Source: Alphaproteobacteria bacterium LSUCC0396 (GTDB lineage: Bacteria; Pseudomonadota; Alphaproteobacteria; Puniceispirillales; Puniceispirillaceae). Taken from it: a DNA stretch of 64,000 nucleotides. Below are positions 9,355-17,514 of the stretch, piece by piece (position 1 is the stretch's first letter; every line of letters begins with the position of its first letter). Location: positions 1,481,001 through 1,545,000 of the forward strand of contig CP166131.1 in assembly GCA_041228345.1 (NCBI GenBank), in the 5' to 3' direction. The notes beneath the pieces are model-generated. The model saw nothing but the letters and a program-made list of their open reading frames with translations, was not told the origin of the DNA and did no database searches. The position numbers and the translations under genes were made by a program.

Positions 9355-10383
9355 CTAACGATTCCGGATGTGATCAATCATTTTTTGCACATTTTCCACC
9401 GGTGTTGGTGGGGTAATTCCATGGCCGAGATTAAAGATATGTGGACGATCATGGAAAGCGTCAAGGATATGGTCAATATCGCGGAACATTTCCGGCCCTG
9501 CATTTAATAGGCTTAAGGGGTCAAGGTTGCCTTGTACTGGCATATTGGCTGGCAGATTTTTTGCCGCCCACAATGGATCAACCCCATGATCCAGCCCAAC
9601 AGCATCAACCCCGCTTTCCGCCGCATACCGAAGTAACCCTTCACCAATGCCCTTTGGAAAGCCGATTATGGGCTGGTTATGACCATGTGCCCGCACGCCT
9701 TCGACAATTGCGCGCGCCGGTCTTATCACCAACCAGTCGCGTTGTGCAGCTGGTACCGCGCTTGCCCAGCTGTCAAACAGCATAAGAGCCTCAGCCCCGG
9801 CTTTTGCCTGTAATGACAGGAACGATATTGTGCCATCGACCAATATAGATATGAGGCCGTCTAATGATTTCGCCTCTTGCCATGCCCATTGCCGCGCCTT
9901 TGGGAAATCACGAGAACTAACCCCTTCGGCCATATAGGTGATTAATGTCCAAGGGGCGCCAGCAAACCCAATAAGCGCCGTCTCATCCGGCAGGGCCGCT
10001 TTAGTCAGATTAAGGGCTTTACCAACGGGCGCTAGCTTATCATCCAACCCCTCTAGACACGACGCATTGACATCATCAGGCTTATCCATTGCATCAAGCA
10101 AAGGTCCAACGCCGGTTTTAAACCTTACATTGCGCTGCATCGCCCACGGGATCATCAGAATATCTGAAAATATAATCGCCGCATCGAACCCATAACGAGC
10201 AATAGGCTGCAAGGTGACAGCTGATGCTTGTTCAGGATTTAAACAAAACGAAATAAAGTCCTTTTGGCTGGCACGGACATTCCGATATTCTTCAAGATAG
10301 CGTCCAGCTTGACGCATCATCCAGATCGGAGTCTTGGCTGATTTAGCGCCATGTAATGTGGAAAGGAATAGCTTATCGGTCAT
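9355..10383 (-). CDS. hemE: Uroporphyrinogen decarboxylase HemE
   Basis: HemE decarboxylates the four acetate side chains of uroporphyrinogen III to give coproporphyrinogen III. The chosen start (ATG at 10383) gives 342 residues opening with MTDKLFLSTL. The substrate-binding stretch MRQAGRYLEEYR follows. An in-frame ATG 15 bases upstream lacks a ribosome site, whereas AGAG precedes the chosen one. hemE marks one side of oriC in Caulobacter and Rickettsia, and here too the next 400 bp carry DnaA boxes. Confidence 0.96.
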   Translation of the reverse strand: MTDKLFLSTLHGAKSAKTPIWMMRQAGRYLEEYRNVRASQKDFISFCLNPEQASAVTLQPIARYGFDAAIIFSDILMIPWAMQRNVRFKTGVGPLLDAMDKPDDVNASCLEGLDDKLAPVGKALNLTKAALPDETALIGFAGAPWTLITYMAEGVSSRDFPKARQWAWQEAKSLDGLISILVDGTISFLSLQAKAGAEALMLFDSWASAVPAAQRDWLVIRPARAIVEGVRAHGHNQPIIGFPKGIGEGLLRYAAESGVDAVGLDHGVDPLWAAKNLPANMPVQGNLDPLSLLNAGPEMFRDIDHILDAFHDRPHIFNLGHGITPPTPVENVQKMIDHIRNR

Positions 10384-10438
10384 TCTGTTCTCTAACATTA
10401 TATATATATTAAAAAAAGGTAGTTGTTTTCGTAGTGCC

Positions 10439-10447
10439 TGTGGATAA
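10439..10447 (-). promoter_or_regulatory. DnaA box (perfect)
   Basis: TGTGGATAA on the plus strand is the exact reverse complement of the consensus TTATCCACA. Confidence 0.85.
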
Positions 10448-10472
10448 CCACAAATATGATGTTATTCAAATA

Positions 10473-10481
10473 TTATCCACA
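10473..10481 (+). promoter_or_regulatory. DnaA box (perfect)
   Basis: TTATCCACA matches the consensus exactly. It faces the box at 10439 in inverted orientation. Confidence 0.85.
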
Positions 10482-10495
10482 AATTTTTCCCGATA

Positions 10496-10504
10496 TGTGG
10501 ATAG
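10496..10504 (-). promoter_or_regulatory. DnaA box (one mismatch)
   Basis: TGTGGATAG is the reverse complement of CTATCCACA, one base from consensus, 14 bp beyond the preceding box. Confidence 0.7.
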
Positions 10505-10517
10505 ATTTTTGGGTATC

Positions 10518-10588
10518 TTTTCAACAGCTTTCACTCTTATCCCAGAACATCCCACTTTGAGATGGATAAATAATCCACCTGTTGAAAA
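10518..10588. repeat. Interrupted dyad symmetry within oriC
   Basis: The outer arms are TTTTCAACAG (10518-10527) and CTGTTGAAAA (10579-10588), perfect inverted repeats. Each is separated by exactly 9 bp from inner arms TTATCC (10537-10542) and GGATAA (10564-10569). The whole is symmetric about position 10553. The inner arms are DnaA-box cores. What the outer arms bind is unknown. Confidence 0.8.
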
Positions 10589-10698
10589 ATACCGCGTGAT
10601 TGTGCGTAACTAGCGTTCTTGCGCTGTCAGTTAAAAATAATCCCCAGTGACCGATATCTTGCGCACAGTCTTATCCATTATGATTAGCTGTGAAAATG

Positions 10699-10726
10699 GC
10701 CCCAATATCGTCGCCCCAATATCGTC
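10699..10726. repeat. 14-bp perfect tandem duplication at the right edge of oriC
   Basis: GCCCCAATATCGTC occurs twice in direct tandem (10699-10712 and 10713-10726), about 75 bp before ppsR. Confidence 0.9.
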
Positions 10727-10799
10727 AATAATCGACAAGCGCCAGCATTGATGAAACGAGATGACAAAACGGCGTTTTCTAGCTACATCTTGTCAGACG

Positions 10800-11657
10800 A
10801 TGCCAAACCAAACGCTACATATCCACCTTGTCTCAGACTCGACCGGTGAAACCGTGCATCAGGTGGCGCGCGCGTGTCTTGCGCAGTTTGCCGGCGTTAA
10901 AACGGTTGAGCATGTCTGGACGCTGGTGCGGACAACGGCGCATCTTCAGGCGCTATTTGACGGGCTTGATCGTTACCCGGGCATTTTGCTGATGAGCATC
11001 ATTGATCAGGAGCTGCGCGCCAAGATTGATAAAACTTGCCACGATAAAGGCGTTCCGGCCGTTTCAGTGCTTGATCCGGTGGTTAATCTTTTAACGACAG
11101 TGCTTGGTCAGTCCATGACAAATTTGCCCGGTGGACAGCGCCGGCTTGATACAGCTTATTTTGCACGTATGGCAGCGGTTGATTTTGCTGTTAGTCATGA
11201 TGACGGCATGAATATGAGCAATCTGAAAACCGCTGATATGTTGATCGTCGGCATATCGCGTACCTCAAAAACGCCAACGTCAATGTATCTGGCGCATCGT
11301 GGCTATAAAGTTGCAAATTATGCGTTGGTTCCGCAGGTGCCATTTCCACAGCATTATCTAGATGGGCTGAATATCTTTGTCGTTGGCTTAACGAATGATC
11401 CAAAACGGCTTAGCCAAATTCGCCGTACCCGACAGGTGGCGATGCAGGACACAAAGAATGAAGATTATGCAAATATCGATCAGATCACTGAAGAAGTGCG
11501 CAATGCGCGGCGGCTTTTTGCCAGTAATAAATGGCCGGTAATTGATGTAACCCGCCGATCAGTCGAGGAAACAGCTGCGGCAATTTTGCAATATTATACG
11601 CAATGGCAAGAAACCCAATCACCCGAGCCTCAATCACCCGAGTCTGGTCATGAGTAA
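10800..11657 (+). CDS. ppsR: Pyruvate,phosphate dikinase / PEP synthase regulatory protein (DUF299, PpsR family)
   Basis: This is a bifunctional ADP-dependent kinase / Pi-dependent phosphorylase that switches PEP synthase or PPDK off and on. From ATG 10800 it has 285 residues, opening with the family stretch HIHLVSDSTGET. The P-loop GISRTSKTPTS lies in the second half. An in-frame ATG at 10761 would add 13 residues without family support, and neither start has a strong ribosome site. The C-terminus ends in a duplicated QSPE peptide from a 15-bp DNA duplication and overlaps maf by 8 bp. This family (RP001) flanks oriC in other alphaproteobacteria. Confidence 0.92.
   Translation: MPNQTLHIHLVSDSTGETVHQVARACLAQFAGVKTVEHVWTLVRTTAHLQALFDGLDRYPGILLMSIIDQELRAKIDKTCHDKGVPAVSVLDPVVNLLTTVLGQSMTNLPGGQRRLDTAYFARMAAVDFAVSHDDGMNMSNLKTADMLIVGISRTSKTPTSMYLAHRGYKVANYALVPQVPFPQHYLDGLNIFVVGLTNDPKRLSQIRRTRQVAMQDTKNEDYANIDQITEEVRNARRLFASNKWPVIDVTRRSVEETAAAILQYYTQWQETQSPEPQSPESGHE
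11616..11645. repeat. 15-bp tandem duplication at the ppsR 3' end
   Basis: CAATCACCCGAGCCT is followed directly by CAATCACCCGAGTCT (one difference). It keeps frame and encodes a repeated QSPE tail. Confidence 0.85.
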
Positions 11658-12318
11658 AGCGCCCTTTGTAACGCTGGCGGGCGGCGATCTTGTTCTGGCA
11701 TCGGCAAGCGCAATACGCGCCAAAATTCTAGCCGATGCCGGCATTGGCTTTCGCACCTATCCAGTGGCAATTGATGAAGAGGCGGTGCGCGCTGCTGGCA
11801 TGGCCGAGGATGTGCCAGCGGGTGATATCGCCGTAATGCTGGCCGAAATAAAAGCCGCCGCCGCGGTTCAGCGTCTGGCAATAGAGAACGACCTACCAAA
11901 ATCTTATATTCTTGGCTGTGATCAAATCTTATCCTGCGAGGGGTCGATTTATGGAAAACCCGAAAACCGCGCTTTGGCAAAGGCACAGCTTAGCGCCTTA
12001 TCGGGTAAAACCCATCATTTGTTAAGTGCGGCAGTTTTATTTCACCGGGGGGCGCGTATTTGGCATCATCTATCTGTCGCGAAAATTACCATGCGCACTC
12101 TCGATGAATCCTTTATTGACGCGTATCTCGACCAGCTTGGGCCAGCGGCGTTTACATCACCTGCAAGTTATCAGATCGAGGGACTCGGTGCGCAGCTTTT
12201 GGCGCGGATCGAGGGTTGTCATTATGCGATTTTAGGGCTGCCGCTACTCGAATTACTGGGTATTTTGCGGCAACATGGACTGAAACCCCAAACGCAAAGT
12301 GAAGCCGTCAGCAGATGA
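11650..12318 (+). CDS. maf: Maf family nucleotide pyrophosphatase
   Basis: Maf proteins hydrolyse noncanonical or bulk nucleoside triphosphates to monophosphates and are linked to septum inhibition. The 222-residue protein has the N-terminal LVLASASA motif (residues about 16-23) and GCDQILSCEG with the catalytic-region aspartate. The usual Pro-Arg-Arg after ASAS reads Ala-Ile-Arg here, retaining one arginine. It overlaps ppsR by 8 bp and coaE by 4 bp. In many alphaproteobacteria aroE lies between maf and coaE, but it does not here. The exact substrate cannot be told from sequence. Confidence 0.9.
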   Translation: MSKAPFVTLAGGDLVLASASAIRAKILADAGIGFRTYPVAIDEEAVRAAGMAEDVPAGDIAVMLAEIKAAAAVQRLAIENDLPKSYILGCDQILSCEGSIYGKPENRALAKAQLSALSGKTHHLLSAAVLFHRGARIWHHLSVAKITMRTLDESFIDAYLDQLGPAAFTSPASYQIEGLGAQLLARIEGCHYAILGLPLLELLGILRQHGLKPQTQSEAVSR

Positions 12319-12932
12319 AAATCATCGGGCTAACAGGATCAATTGCGGCTGGGAAATCAACGGTCGCTGGATGGGTTCGCGACCTTGGCATTGCCATTCA
12401 TGACGCTGATGCGGCAGTGCATGAATTGCTGGGGCCGGATGGTGCTGCGGTGGCTGATATCATTGGTGTTTTTGGGGCTGATACTGGCAGTATTGCAATG
12501 GGGATAGACCGGCAGGCGCTGGGTAATTTGGTGTTTGCCAACCCGCCGCGGCGCAAACAGCTTGAGGCGATTCTTCACCCTATGGTGCGCCAGCACCGTG
12601 ACGCATTTATCCATCGGCATAGGGCAGCGGGCGCACCAGCTATTCTGTTGGATGTGCCGCTATTGTTTGAGACCGGCGGTGAGGCGATCTGTGATTATGT
12701 TATTGTGGTGTATGCAAGCACCGCAACCATCACCCAACGCGCATTGAGCCGCACCGGCATGACCGCGGCCAAGCTAGAGGCCATTCTGGCCTCGCAAATG
12801 CCGGTTGCCGAGAAAAAACAGCGCGCTGATCTATTGCTTGATACAGACCTTGATCAAGATGCCACAAGACAAGATTTAATCAGGTGGCTTTCGGCCATTG
12901 ATGTGCCTATGGTTGAGGCGGGCAAATCGTGA
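12315..12932 (+). CDS. coaE: Dephospho-CoA kinase
   Basis: CoaE phosphorylates the 3'-hydroxyl of dephospho-CoA in the last step of coenzyme A synthesis. The 205-residue protein has the P-loop GLTGSIAAGKST (5-16). A lid/substrate region DVPLLFETGG follows near 113-122. Length is normal. It starts with an ATGA overlap with maf and precedes dnaQ by 26 bp. It ends on TGA, showing that TGA is an ordinary stop codon in this genome. Confidence 0.96.
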   Translation: MKIIGLTGSIAAGKSTVAGWVRDLGIAIHDADAAVHELLGPDGAAVADIIGVFGADTGSIAMGIDRQALGNLVFANPPRRKQLEAILHPMVRQHRDAFIHRHRAAGAPAILLDVPLLFETGGEAICDYVIVVYASTATITQRALSRTGMTAAKLEAILASQMPVAEKKQRADLLLDTDLDQDATRQDLIRWLSAIDVPMVEAGKS

Positions 12933-12958
12933 TTATAACTGCCGGGATATAATAAATT

Positions 12959-13672
12959 ATGCGTGAAATTGCTCTTGATACAGAAACCACCGGCATCAGC
13001 CCGCGTGACGGGCACCGTATTATCGAGATCGGCGCGCTGGAATTAATGCATCACCTGCCCACCGGGCGCAAATTGCATCTTTATATCAATCCAGAGCGCG
13101 CTATTGACGATGGTGCAGTTGCGGTTCATGGCATCACCAGTGAATTTCTGGCGGACAAGCCTGTCTTTGCCGATATTGTCGATGAATTTCTGACCTTTAT
13201 CGGAGATGATCCGCTGGTCATTCACAATGCCAGCTTTGATATGGGCTTTATTAACGCCGAGTTAAAACGGCTGAACAGGCCGGTGCTGCCGATGAGCCAA
13301 TCGGTCGATACATTGATGATGGCGCGAAAGAAATTTCCCGGCGCACAGGCCAATCTAGATGCCCTATGTCGCCGCTTTGAAATTGATAATACGCATCGTG
13401 ATTTACACGGCGCGCTGATTGATGCCGATCTTTTGGCCGGGGTTTATATCGAACTGCTAGGGGGGCGGCAGCCGGGTCTATTATTAGATACGGCCAGCCA
13501 AAATCAAACCGATGAAAAGACCACGCCAATCCATGCCGATCTGCGCCCAAAATTTGAAATTGATGGCACGAATATCCGTCCTATTCGGGCACATGCGCCA
13601 ACCGCTGATGAGCTAGAGGCGCATGCTAATTTTATTGCCAGTATAAAAGACCCGATTTGGCAGCGTGATTAA
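12959..13672 (+). CDS. dnaQ: DNA polymerase III subunit epsilon
   Basis: DnaQ is the 3'-5' proofreading exonuclease of the replicative polymerase. The 237-residue protein has ExoI DTETTG (7-12), ExoII HNASFDMGFIN around 89-99, and the ExoIII-epsilon region HRDLHGALIDADLLA near 147-161. A C-terminal tail that would bind the alpha subunit follows. Convergent secB begins its 3' end 11 bp away. Confidence 0.96.
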   Translation: MREIALDTETTGISPRDGHRIIEIGALELMHHLPTGRKLHLYINPERAIDDGAVAVHGITSEFLADKPVFADIVDEFLTFIGDDPLVIHNASFDMGFINAELKRLNRPVLPMSQSVDTLMMARKKFPGAQANLDALCRRFEIDNTHRDLHGALIDADLLAGVYIELLGGRQPGLLLDTASQNQTDEKTTPIHADLRPKFEIDGTNIRPIRAHAPTADELEAHANFIASIKDPIWQRD

Positions 13673-13682
13673 TCTACAGTGA

Positions 13683-14204
13683 TTAATTACTAGTCTTTGC
13701 GGCGGCCTGTTGTGCCAGATTATGCTGATAAACGGCAACAAAATCGACGGGCTGAATATTAAGTGGCATAAAGCCGCCATCGCGGGTGGCGTCTGAAATG
13801 ATTGCGCGGGCAAACGGGAATAACAGCCGCGGTGCTTCAATCATAATCAATGGATTAATCTCGTCGGCTGGTGTGCCTTCAGGTGAAACCAGGCCTGCAT
13901 AGGTCAGGTCTACGAGAAATAATACGCTGTCTTTCGCGGTTGCCTTGGCAGCAAGATTCAGCGTGACTTCATATTGATTCTCGCCAATAAGCTGGGCGCC
14001 AACATTCACCGTGATTTCAACGTCAGGCTGGCCAGCGCCTTCGATCAGAACACGTGGAGCGTTTGGATTTTCAAACGAAAGATCCTTGACATATTGTGCG
14101 TGGACAATGATCTGGCGGGCGACATTCGCGGTGTCATCAGTTGACGAAGATTTTCCATTATCTTTGGCAGCTGGTGTTTTTGTTGCTTTTGAATTTTTGG
14201 CCAT
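13683..14204 (-). CDS. secB: Protein-export chaperone SecB
   Basis: SecB is a tetrameric cytosolic chaperone that keeps preproteins unfolded and hands them to SecA. The 173-residue protein has a low-complexity Lys/Thr/Ser N-terminus (about 30 residues), then the conserved core. Core landmarks include QYVKDLSFENPNAP and the C-terminal APRLLFPFARAIISDATRDGGF. It lies between dnaQ and fxsA, the common alphaproteobacterial position. Confidence 0.96.
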   Translation of the reverse strand: MAKNSKATKTPAAKDNGKSSSTDDTANVARQIIVHAQYVKDLSFENPNAPRVLIEGAGQPDVEITVNVGAQLIGENQYEVTLNLAAKATAKDSVLFLVDLTYAGLVSPEGTPADEINPLIMIEAPRLLFPFARAIISDATRDGGFMPLNIQPVDFVAVYQHNLAQQAAAKTSN

Positions 14205-14367
14205 ATTTGTCTCCAGAGTGGCGTTGATCGCGAAATAGTAAACGATGCAAAATAGAATGAATACCTAACTGACTGCTGCTAGTAGCATAAATAACCGTTG
14301 GCGAACAACCATGTCAAAAATAACCATGTCCAAAATATGGGCCAGCTGAAAACACTGATAAAATTTC

Positions 14368-14943
14368 TTAATGCCGCTTGCCGTTTTTATTGCCAAGCTG
14401 ATGATCATCACCGGGTTTTTCTTCAAACTCACCTTCGATAATATCATCATCAGGATTTGTGTAACGGCGCTGTTTGGCGAACGAGCCATGCGGTTCATCA
14501 CCGCTGCCGCCATGCGTGCTTCTGGTGTTGCCAAACCCGCTATTGCCAAACCCGCCCCCAACATTCGTAAAACCACGAAACCGCTGACTGCTCGCCAGCC
14601 ATTGCAGCAGATAGACACCGGCCAGCGTCCGGATACCCGGTAAAAACAGCAACAGACCAATCGCATCGGTTACATAGCCGGGTATCAGCATCAAGGCACC
14701 GCCAGAAAGCAGCGAAATACTATCAGCAATTGATGTGACCGGCGCACGGCCTTGGGCAATATCACTCTGGATACGGCTTAAAACTGACATCCCCTGACGT
14801 TTTAGCAACGCAATTCCAAAAACTGCCGTCACAAAAACGCCAAGAAGGGTTAACAAGCCGCCAATTTCACCGCCAATGAAAATGAAGGCCGACATCTCGG
14901 CCCAGCCCCATAACAGCAGGCCAAGAATAATCATTAGTCCCAT
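14368..14943 (-). CDS. fxsA: FxsA family membrane protein
   Basis: FxsA is a cytoplasmic-membrane protein whose E. coli homologue affects exclusion of phage T7 by F. Its biochemical role is not known. The 191-residue protein has hydrophobic segments near 1-25, 28-47, 77-95 and 100-118, with the family loop GGALMLIPGYVTDAIGLLLF. A Gly/Asn-rich and then acidic tail follows. It is divergent from the Tim44-like gene and upstream of secB. A 163-bp gap separates it from secB. Confidence 0.9.
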   Translation of the reverse strand: MGLMIILGLLLWGWAEMSAFIFIGGEIGGLLTLLGVFVTAVFGIALLKRQGMSVLSRIQSDIAQGRAPVTSIADSISLLSGGALMLIPGYVTDAIGLLLFLPGIRTLAGVYLLQWLASSQRFRGFTNVGGGFGNSGFGNTRSTHGGSGDEPHGSFAKQRRYTNPDDDIIEGEFEEKPGDDHQLGNKNGKRH

Positions 14944-15090
14944 ATGACCGATCCCATAAGCGGTTTTTAGTAATTTTTGCCGACATTTTCGGGCAGCATC
15001 TGGATTTAATCCCCTACATATGCCATCTATATTATGACGCCATTGGCAAAAGACTCAATGATGTTAAATAACGCCAATTTAAAACCTTAG

Positions 15091-15744
15091 ATGGGGGCCG
15101 AGTTGCAATTCATAGATATTATCATTTTTGCGGTTATTGCCGTTCTTTTGGTGCTTCGGCTTCGGTCGGTTCTGGGCCAACGCACGGGCTATGAGCAACC
15201 GCAGGATGAAATCCGCGCAAACCGGTTTGATCAAACCGAGAATGATAATGAACCGGTCCAGCTCTATCCAAAGGCGGCTGGTGTTGCGGCGCATGGTCTT
15301 GATGCGCTGCGCCAGATTGACCGTAGCTTTAATGAAAAACAGTTCACCGATGGCGCCACCGCTGCATTCGAGATGATTTTAACGGCCTATGCCGAGGGTG
15401 ATCTTGCCCAATTAAAGCGGTTATTGGGCTATGATCTCTTGCAAAGCTTTACCGCCTCGATACAGGCGCGAACAGCGGCCAAAGAAAGCCTTGTTATTAC
15501 CGTGGATGATATTCGCGAGGTCAGCATCCTCAATATCTCGGTGATTGATCAGCTTGCCAGCATTACGGTGCATTTCCATTCGGTCCAAACCCGTATCGCC
15601 AAAGACGAAAATGGTGAAATTATCGAATCAGACGATGCCGAGGCACGCGAATTTAGCGATATCTGGACATTTGAGCGTGATTTGACGCTGTCTGATCCTA
15701 ATTGGAAATTGGTTGAAACCGAGTCCGAGACTGCTGAAGACTAA
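15091..15744 (+). CDS. Tim44-like domain protein (TimA family)
   Basis: This is a membrane-anchored protein with a Tim44-like domain, related to the mitochondrial import-motor subunit. The bacterial role is uncertain. The 217-residue protein has an N-terminal membrane segment (about 6-24, FIDIIIFAVIAVLLVLRL), a charged linker, and a Tim44 domain from about 75 to 215. That domain includes the ITVHFHSVQTRI strand and FSDIWTFERD. It is divergent from fxsA. In relatives a murein transglycosylase (mltA) often lies between this gene and the Smr gene, but here they are 38 bp apart with no gene between. Confidence 0.88.
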   Translation: MGAELQFIDIIIFAVIAVLLVLRLRSVLGQRTGYEQPQDEIRANRFDQTENDNEPVQLYPKAAGVAAHGLDALRQIDRSFNEKQFTDGATAAFEMILTAYAEGDLAQLKRLLGYDLLQSFTASIQARTAAKESLVITVDDIREVSILNISVIDQLASITVHFHSVQTRIAKDENGEIIESDDAEAREFSDIWTFERDLTLSDPNWKLVETESETAED

Positions 15745-15752
15745 TTGATTCT

Positions 15753-15778
15753 GGTAATTGGGGCTGGTAATTGGGGCT
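15753..15778. repeat. 13-bp perfect tandem duplication in the Smr gene leader
   Basis: GGTAATTGGGGCT occurs twice in tandem (15753-15765 and 15766-15778), just before the ATG at 15783. It supplies the G-rich stretch that would act as ribosome site. Confidence 0.9.
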
Positions 15779-15782
15779 GGAT

Positions 15783-16379
15783 ATGCCAAAAAAGCGCATT
15801 ATCAAATCAGACGATGATACGGTTTTATGGCAACGGGTGATCACCGAGATTACGCCGTTAAAATCGACCATTGAATCAGCTGAATTTGTCGCGCTTTTTG
15901 CCCAGCCAGCGGTAAAGATGTCATCGCCATCCAAACTGCCAACAAGACCAAGCAAAAAAACCAGCGCAACCGTCGCGCAGTCACCGCGCAGTTCCGTGGT
16001 AATTCCGCCAGCATCAGGGTCAAGGCTAAACCCGGTTGATTTGCGTCAGGGGGATCGCGCCGGAATTGACGGGCGAACCCAGCGCCGGCTGTTTCGCGGC
16101 GATGTGCCGGTCGACAGGCGCCTTGATCTGCATGGCTTGAGCGCGGCGCGGGCTGAAAGCCGGTTGACGAAATTTATTGAAACCGCAGCAAATGAGGGTG
16201 CGCGCTGTGTGCTGGTAATTACTGGCAAGGGCGCTGGTATTCTTCGTGGCTATGTTCCGGAATGGTTAAAACGCCCGCCCTTATCAGGACTGGTACTAGC
16301 CTTGGCTGAAGCTCGCCCGATAGATGGCGGCGGCGGTGCGCTTTATGTTTTGTTGCGCCGCAAGCGCGGCGGCCAATAA
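15783..16379 (+). CDS. Smr domain protein
   Basis: The protein has a C-terminal Smr (MutS2-related) domain. Such domains are nucleases or nucleic-acid-binding modules, and standalone copies have been tied to rescue of stalled ribosomes. Of 198 residues, the first ~105 are variable and basic. The Smr domain follows with LDLHGLSAARAESRL and the ITGKG loop, both family hallmarks. The ATG at 15783 is chosen over a TTG at 15771 that lies inside a short tandem duplication. Its stop overlaps the XRE gene start by one base. The substrate cannot be inferred. Confidence 0.9.
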   Translation: MPKKRIIKSDDDTVLWQRVITEITPLKSTIESAEFVALFAQPAVKMSSPSKLPTRPSKKTSATVAQSPRSSVVIPPASGSRLNPVDLRQGDRAGIDGRTQRRLFRGDVPVDRRLDLHGLSAARAESRLTKFIETAANEGARCVLVITGKGAGILRGYVPEWLKRPPLSGLVLALAEARPIDGGGGALYVLLRRKRGGQ

Positions 16380-16741
16380 TGACCCCATTTGGCGTAAAAA
16401 TGCGTGAATGGCGCCGGGAAAAAAATCTAACCCAACAGCAACAGGCCGAATTTCTGGGCGTCTCCAAGGCCTATATCTCAGCACTTGAGACAGGATCTCG
16501 CGGCCAGCCTTCGGCGGTGCTTGTCGATCAGATTTGTGTTTGGCTCGGCCTTATTTGGGATGATGCCGAAGAGTTAAAGCGGCTGGCAAGCCTATCGCAT
16601 CCAAAACCCTCCATTGATGTCCGCAATCATAGTGCCGAAGCGGTTTATCTAGCCAATCTTCTGGCACAAAATATCAACCGGCTGTCGGCGAATGACTGCC
16701 AGGAATTTAGTGATGAAATTGAACGACGCGCCAAATCTTAA
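16379..16741 (+). CDS. XRE family helix-turn-helix regulator
   Basis: This is a small DNA-binding regulator of 120 residues. An N-terminal Cro/C1-type HTH spans about residues 6-62, including NLTQQQQAEFLGVSKAYISA and the following ETG turn. A short C-terminal helical region follows. It is coupled to the Smr gene by a TAATG overlap. A similar XRE gene follows Smr in other alphaproteobacteria. Its target is unknown. Confidence 0.9.
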   Translation: MTPFGVKMREWRREKNLTQQQQAEFLGVSKAYISALETGSRGQPSAVLVDQICVWLGLIWDDAEELKRLASLSHPKPSIDVRNHSAEAVYLANLLAQNINRLSANDCQEFSDEIERRAKS

Positions 16742-16853
16742 GTGAATCTTTTTAATAATAATCCGAGATTTCGGGATTTCATAAACTTGTCATAATCATT
16801 TCTTATGCTATTAAGGTGAGAGACTAGCGACATTAGATGCGATGAATAACAGG

Positions 16854-16881
16854 TTGACGTCGAAAATTTAGCATCTATTTT
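16854..16881 (+). promoter_or_regulatory. Candidate sigma-70 promoter upstream of the acetyltransferase gene
   Basis: TTGACG (16854-16859), a 16-bp spacer and TATTTT (16876-16881) precede the gene by about 90 bp. The -35 is one base from consensus and the -10 matches at four of six. Confidence 0.4.
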
Positions 16882-16969
16882 TCTTTATTAGCTAACGGTT
16901 AAACCCATTATGAAAGTGGGCGCTAGGCGGCGCGCTGTTGACCGACATATAAGCCAAAAGGATAGAGAT

Positions 16970-17512
16970 ATGACCCCTGAACTGCTTCGTGATCGCGCTG
17001 CGAAACTGTCGGTTGAAACAATTGAACAGCTAACCGAGCGCGACATTCACGAATTGAGTGATGCAGCAGAGGCGGCAATCCTATCGGGTGGCGGTTTTGG
17101 CTGGCTGTCACCGCCGCCAAAGTCGGTGATGGAAGATTATTGGCGCGGGGTACAGATGATTCCTGACCGGCATTTGATTCTGGCGCGCCTCGATAAGGTG
17201 ATTGCCGGCAGTTGCCAGATTGTACGGCCTCCGAAAAATAACGAAGCCCAGAATTTTGCCTGTCAATTGACGACATTCTTTGTTGCGCCATGGGCGCGTG
17301 GTCATGGATTGGCGCAGATGATTGTTGCCGAGGCTGAAGCACTGGCTAAATCTGAGGGGTTTGCGATGATCAACCTTGATGTGCGGGCAACGCAGGATCG
17401 TGCGATCCAATCATTCGAGGCGCGCAACTTCAAACGTTATGCGACTAATGAATATTACGCGAAGGTCGATGGCGACTATGTTCCGGGATATTATTATCAC
17501 AAAGAGCTGTAA
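16970..17512 (+). CDS. GNAT family N-acetyltransferase
   Basis: This is a predicted acetyl-CoA-dependent acetyltransferase of 180 residues. The acetyl-CoA loop region reads FFVAPWARGHGLAQMIVAEAE near the middle, a GNAT motif A with an altered glycine loop. Strand/helix motif B follows (INLDVRATQDRAIQSFEARNFKRY). The ATG at 16970 is preferred because AAGGATAGAG precedes it. An in-frame ATG at 16910 lacks one. It lies 2 bp before the HIT gene, so the two are probably co-transcribed. The substrate is unknown. Confidence 0.87.
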   Translation: MTPELLRDRAAKLSVETIEQLTERDIHELSDAAEAAILSGGGFGWLSPPPKSVMEDYWRGVQMIPDRHLILARLDKVIAGSCQIVRPPKNNEAQNFACQLTTFFVAPWARGHGLAQMIVAEAEALAKSEGFAMINLDVRATQDRAIQSFEARNFKRYATNEYYAKVDGDYVPGYYYHKEL

Positions 17513-17514
17513 CC

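Larger units (their letters stand above)
10384..10799. other. Probable chromosomal replication origin (oriC)
   Basis: This intergenic region lies between hemE and ppsR, the flanks of oriC in Caulobacter and Rickettsia. It begins with an AT-rich tract (about 10396-10418) that could be the unwinding element. It holds two perfect DnaA boxes (10439-10447 minus, 10473-10481 plus) and a one-mismatch box (10496-10504 minus). Weaker TTATCC-core sites occur at 10537, 10564 (minus) and 10671. A long interrupted dyad spans 10518-10588 and a 14-bp tandem duplication lies at 10699-10726. Gene orientation switches here. The call rests on motif content plus context. Confidence 0.88.
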
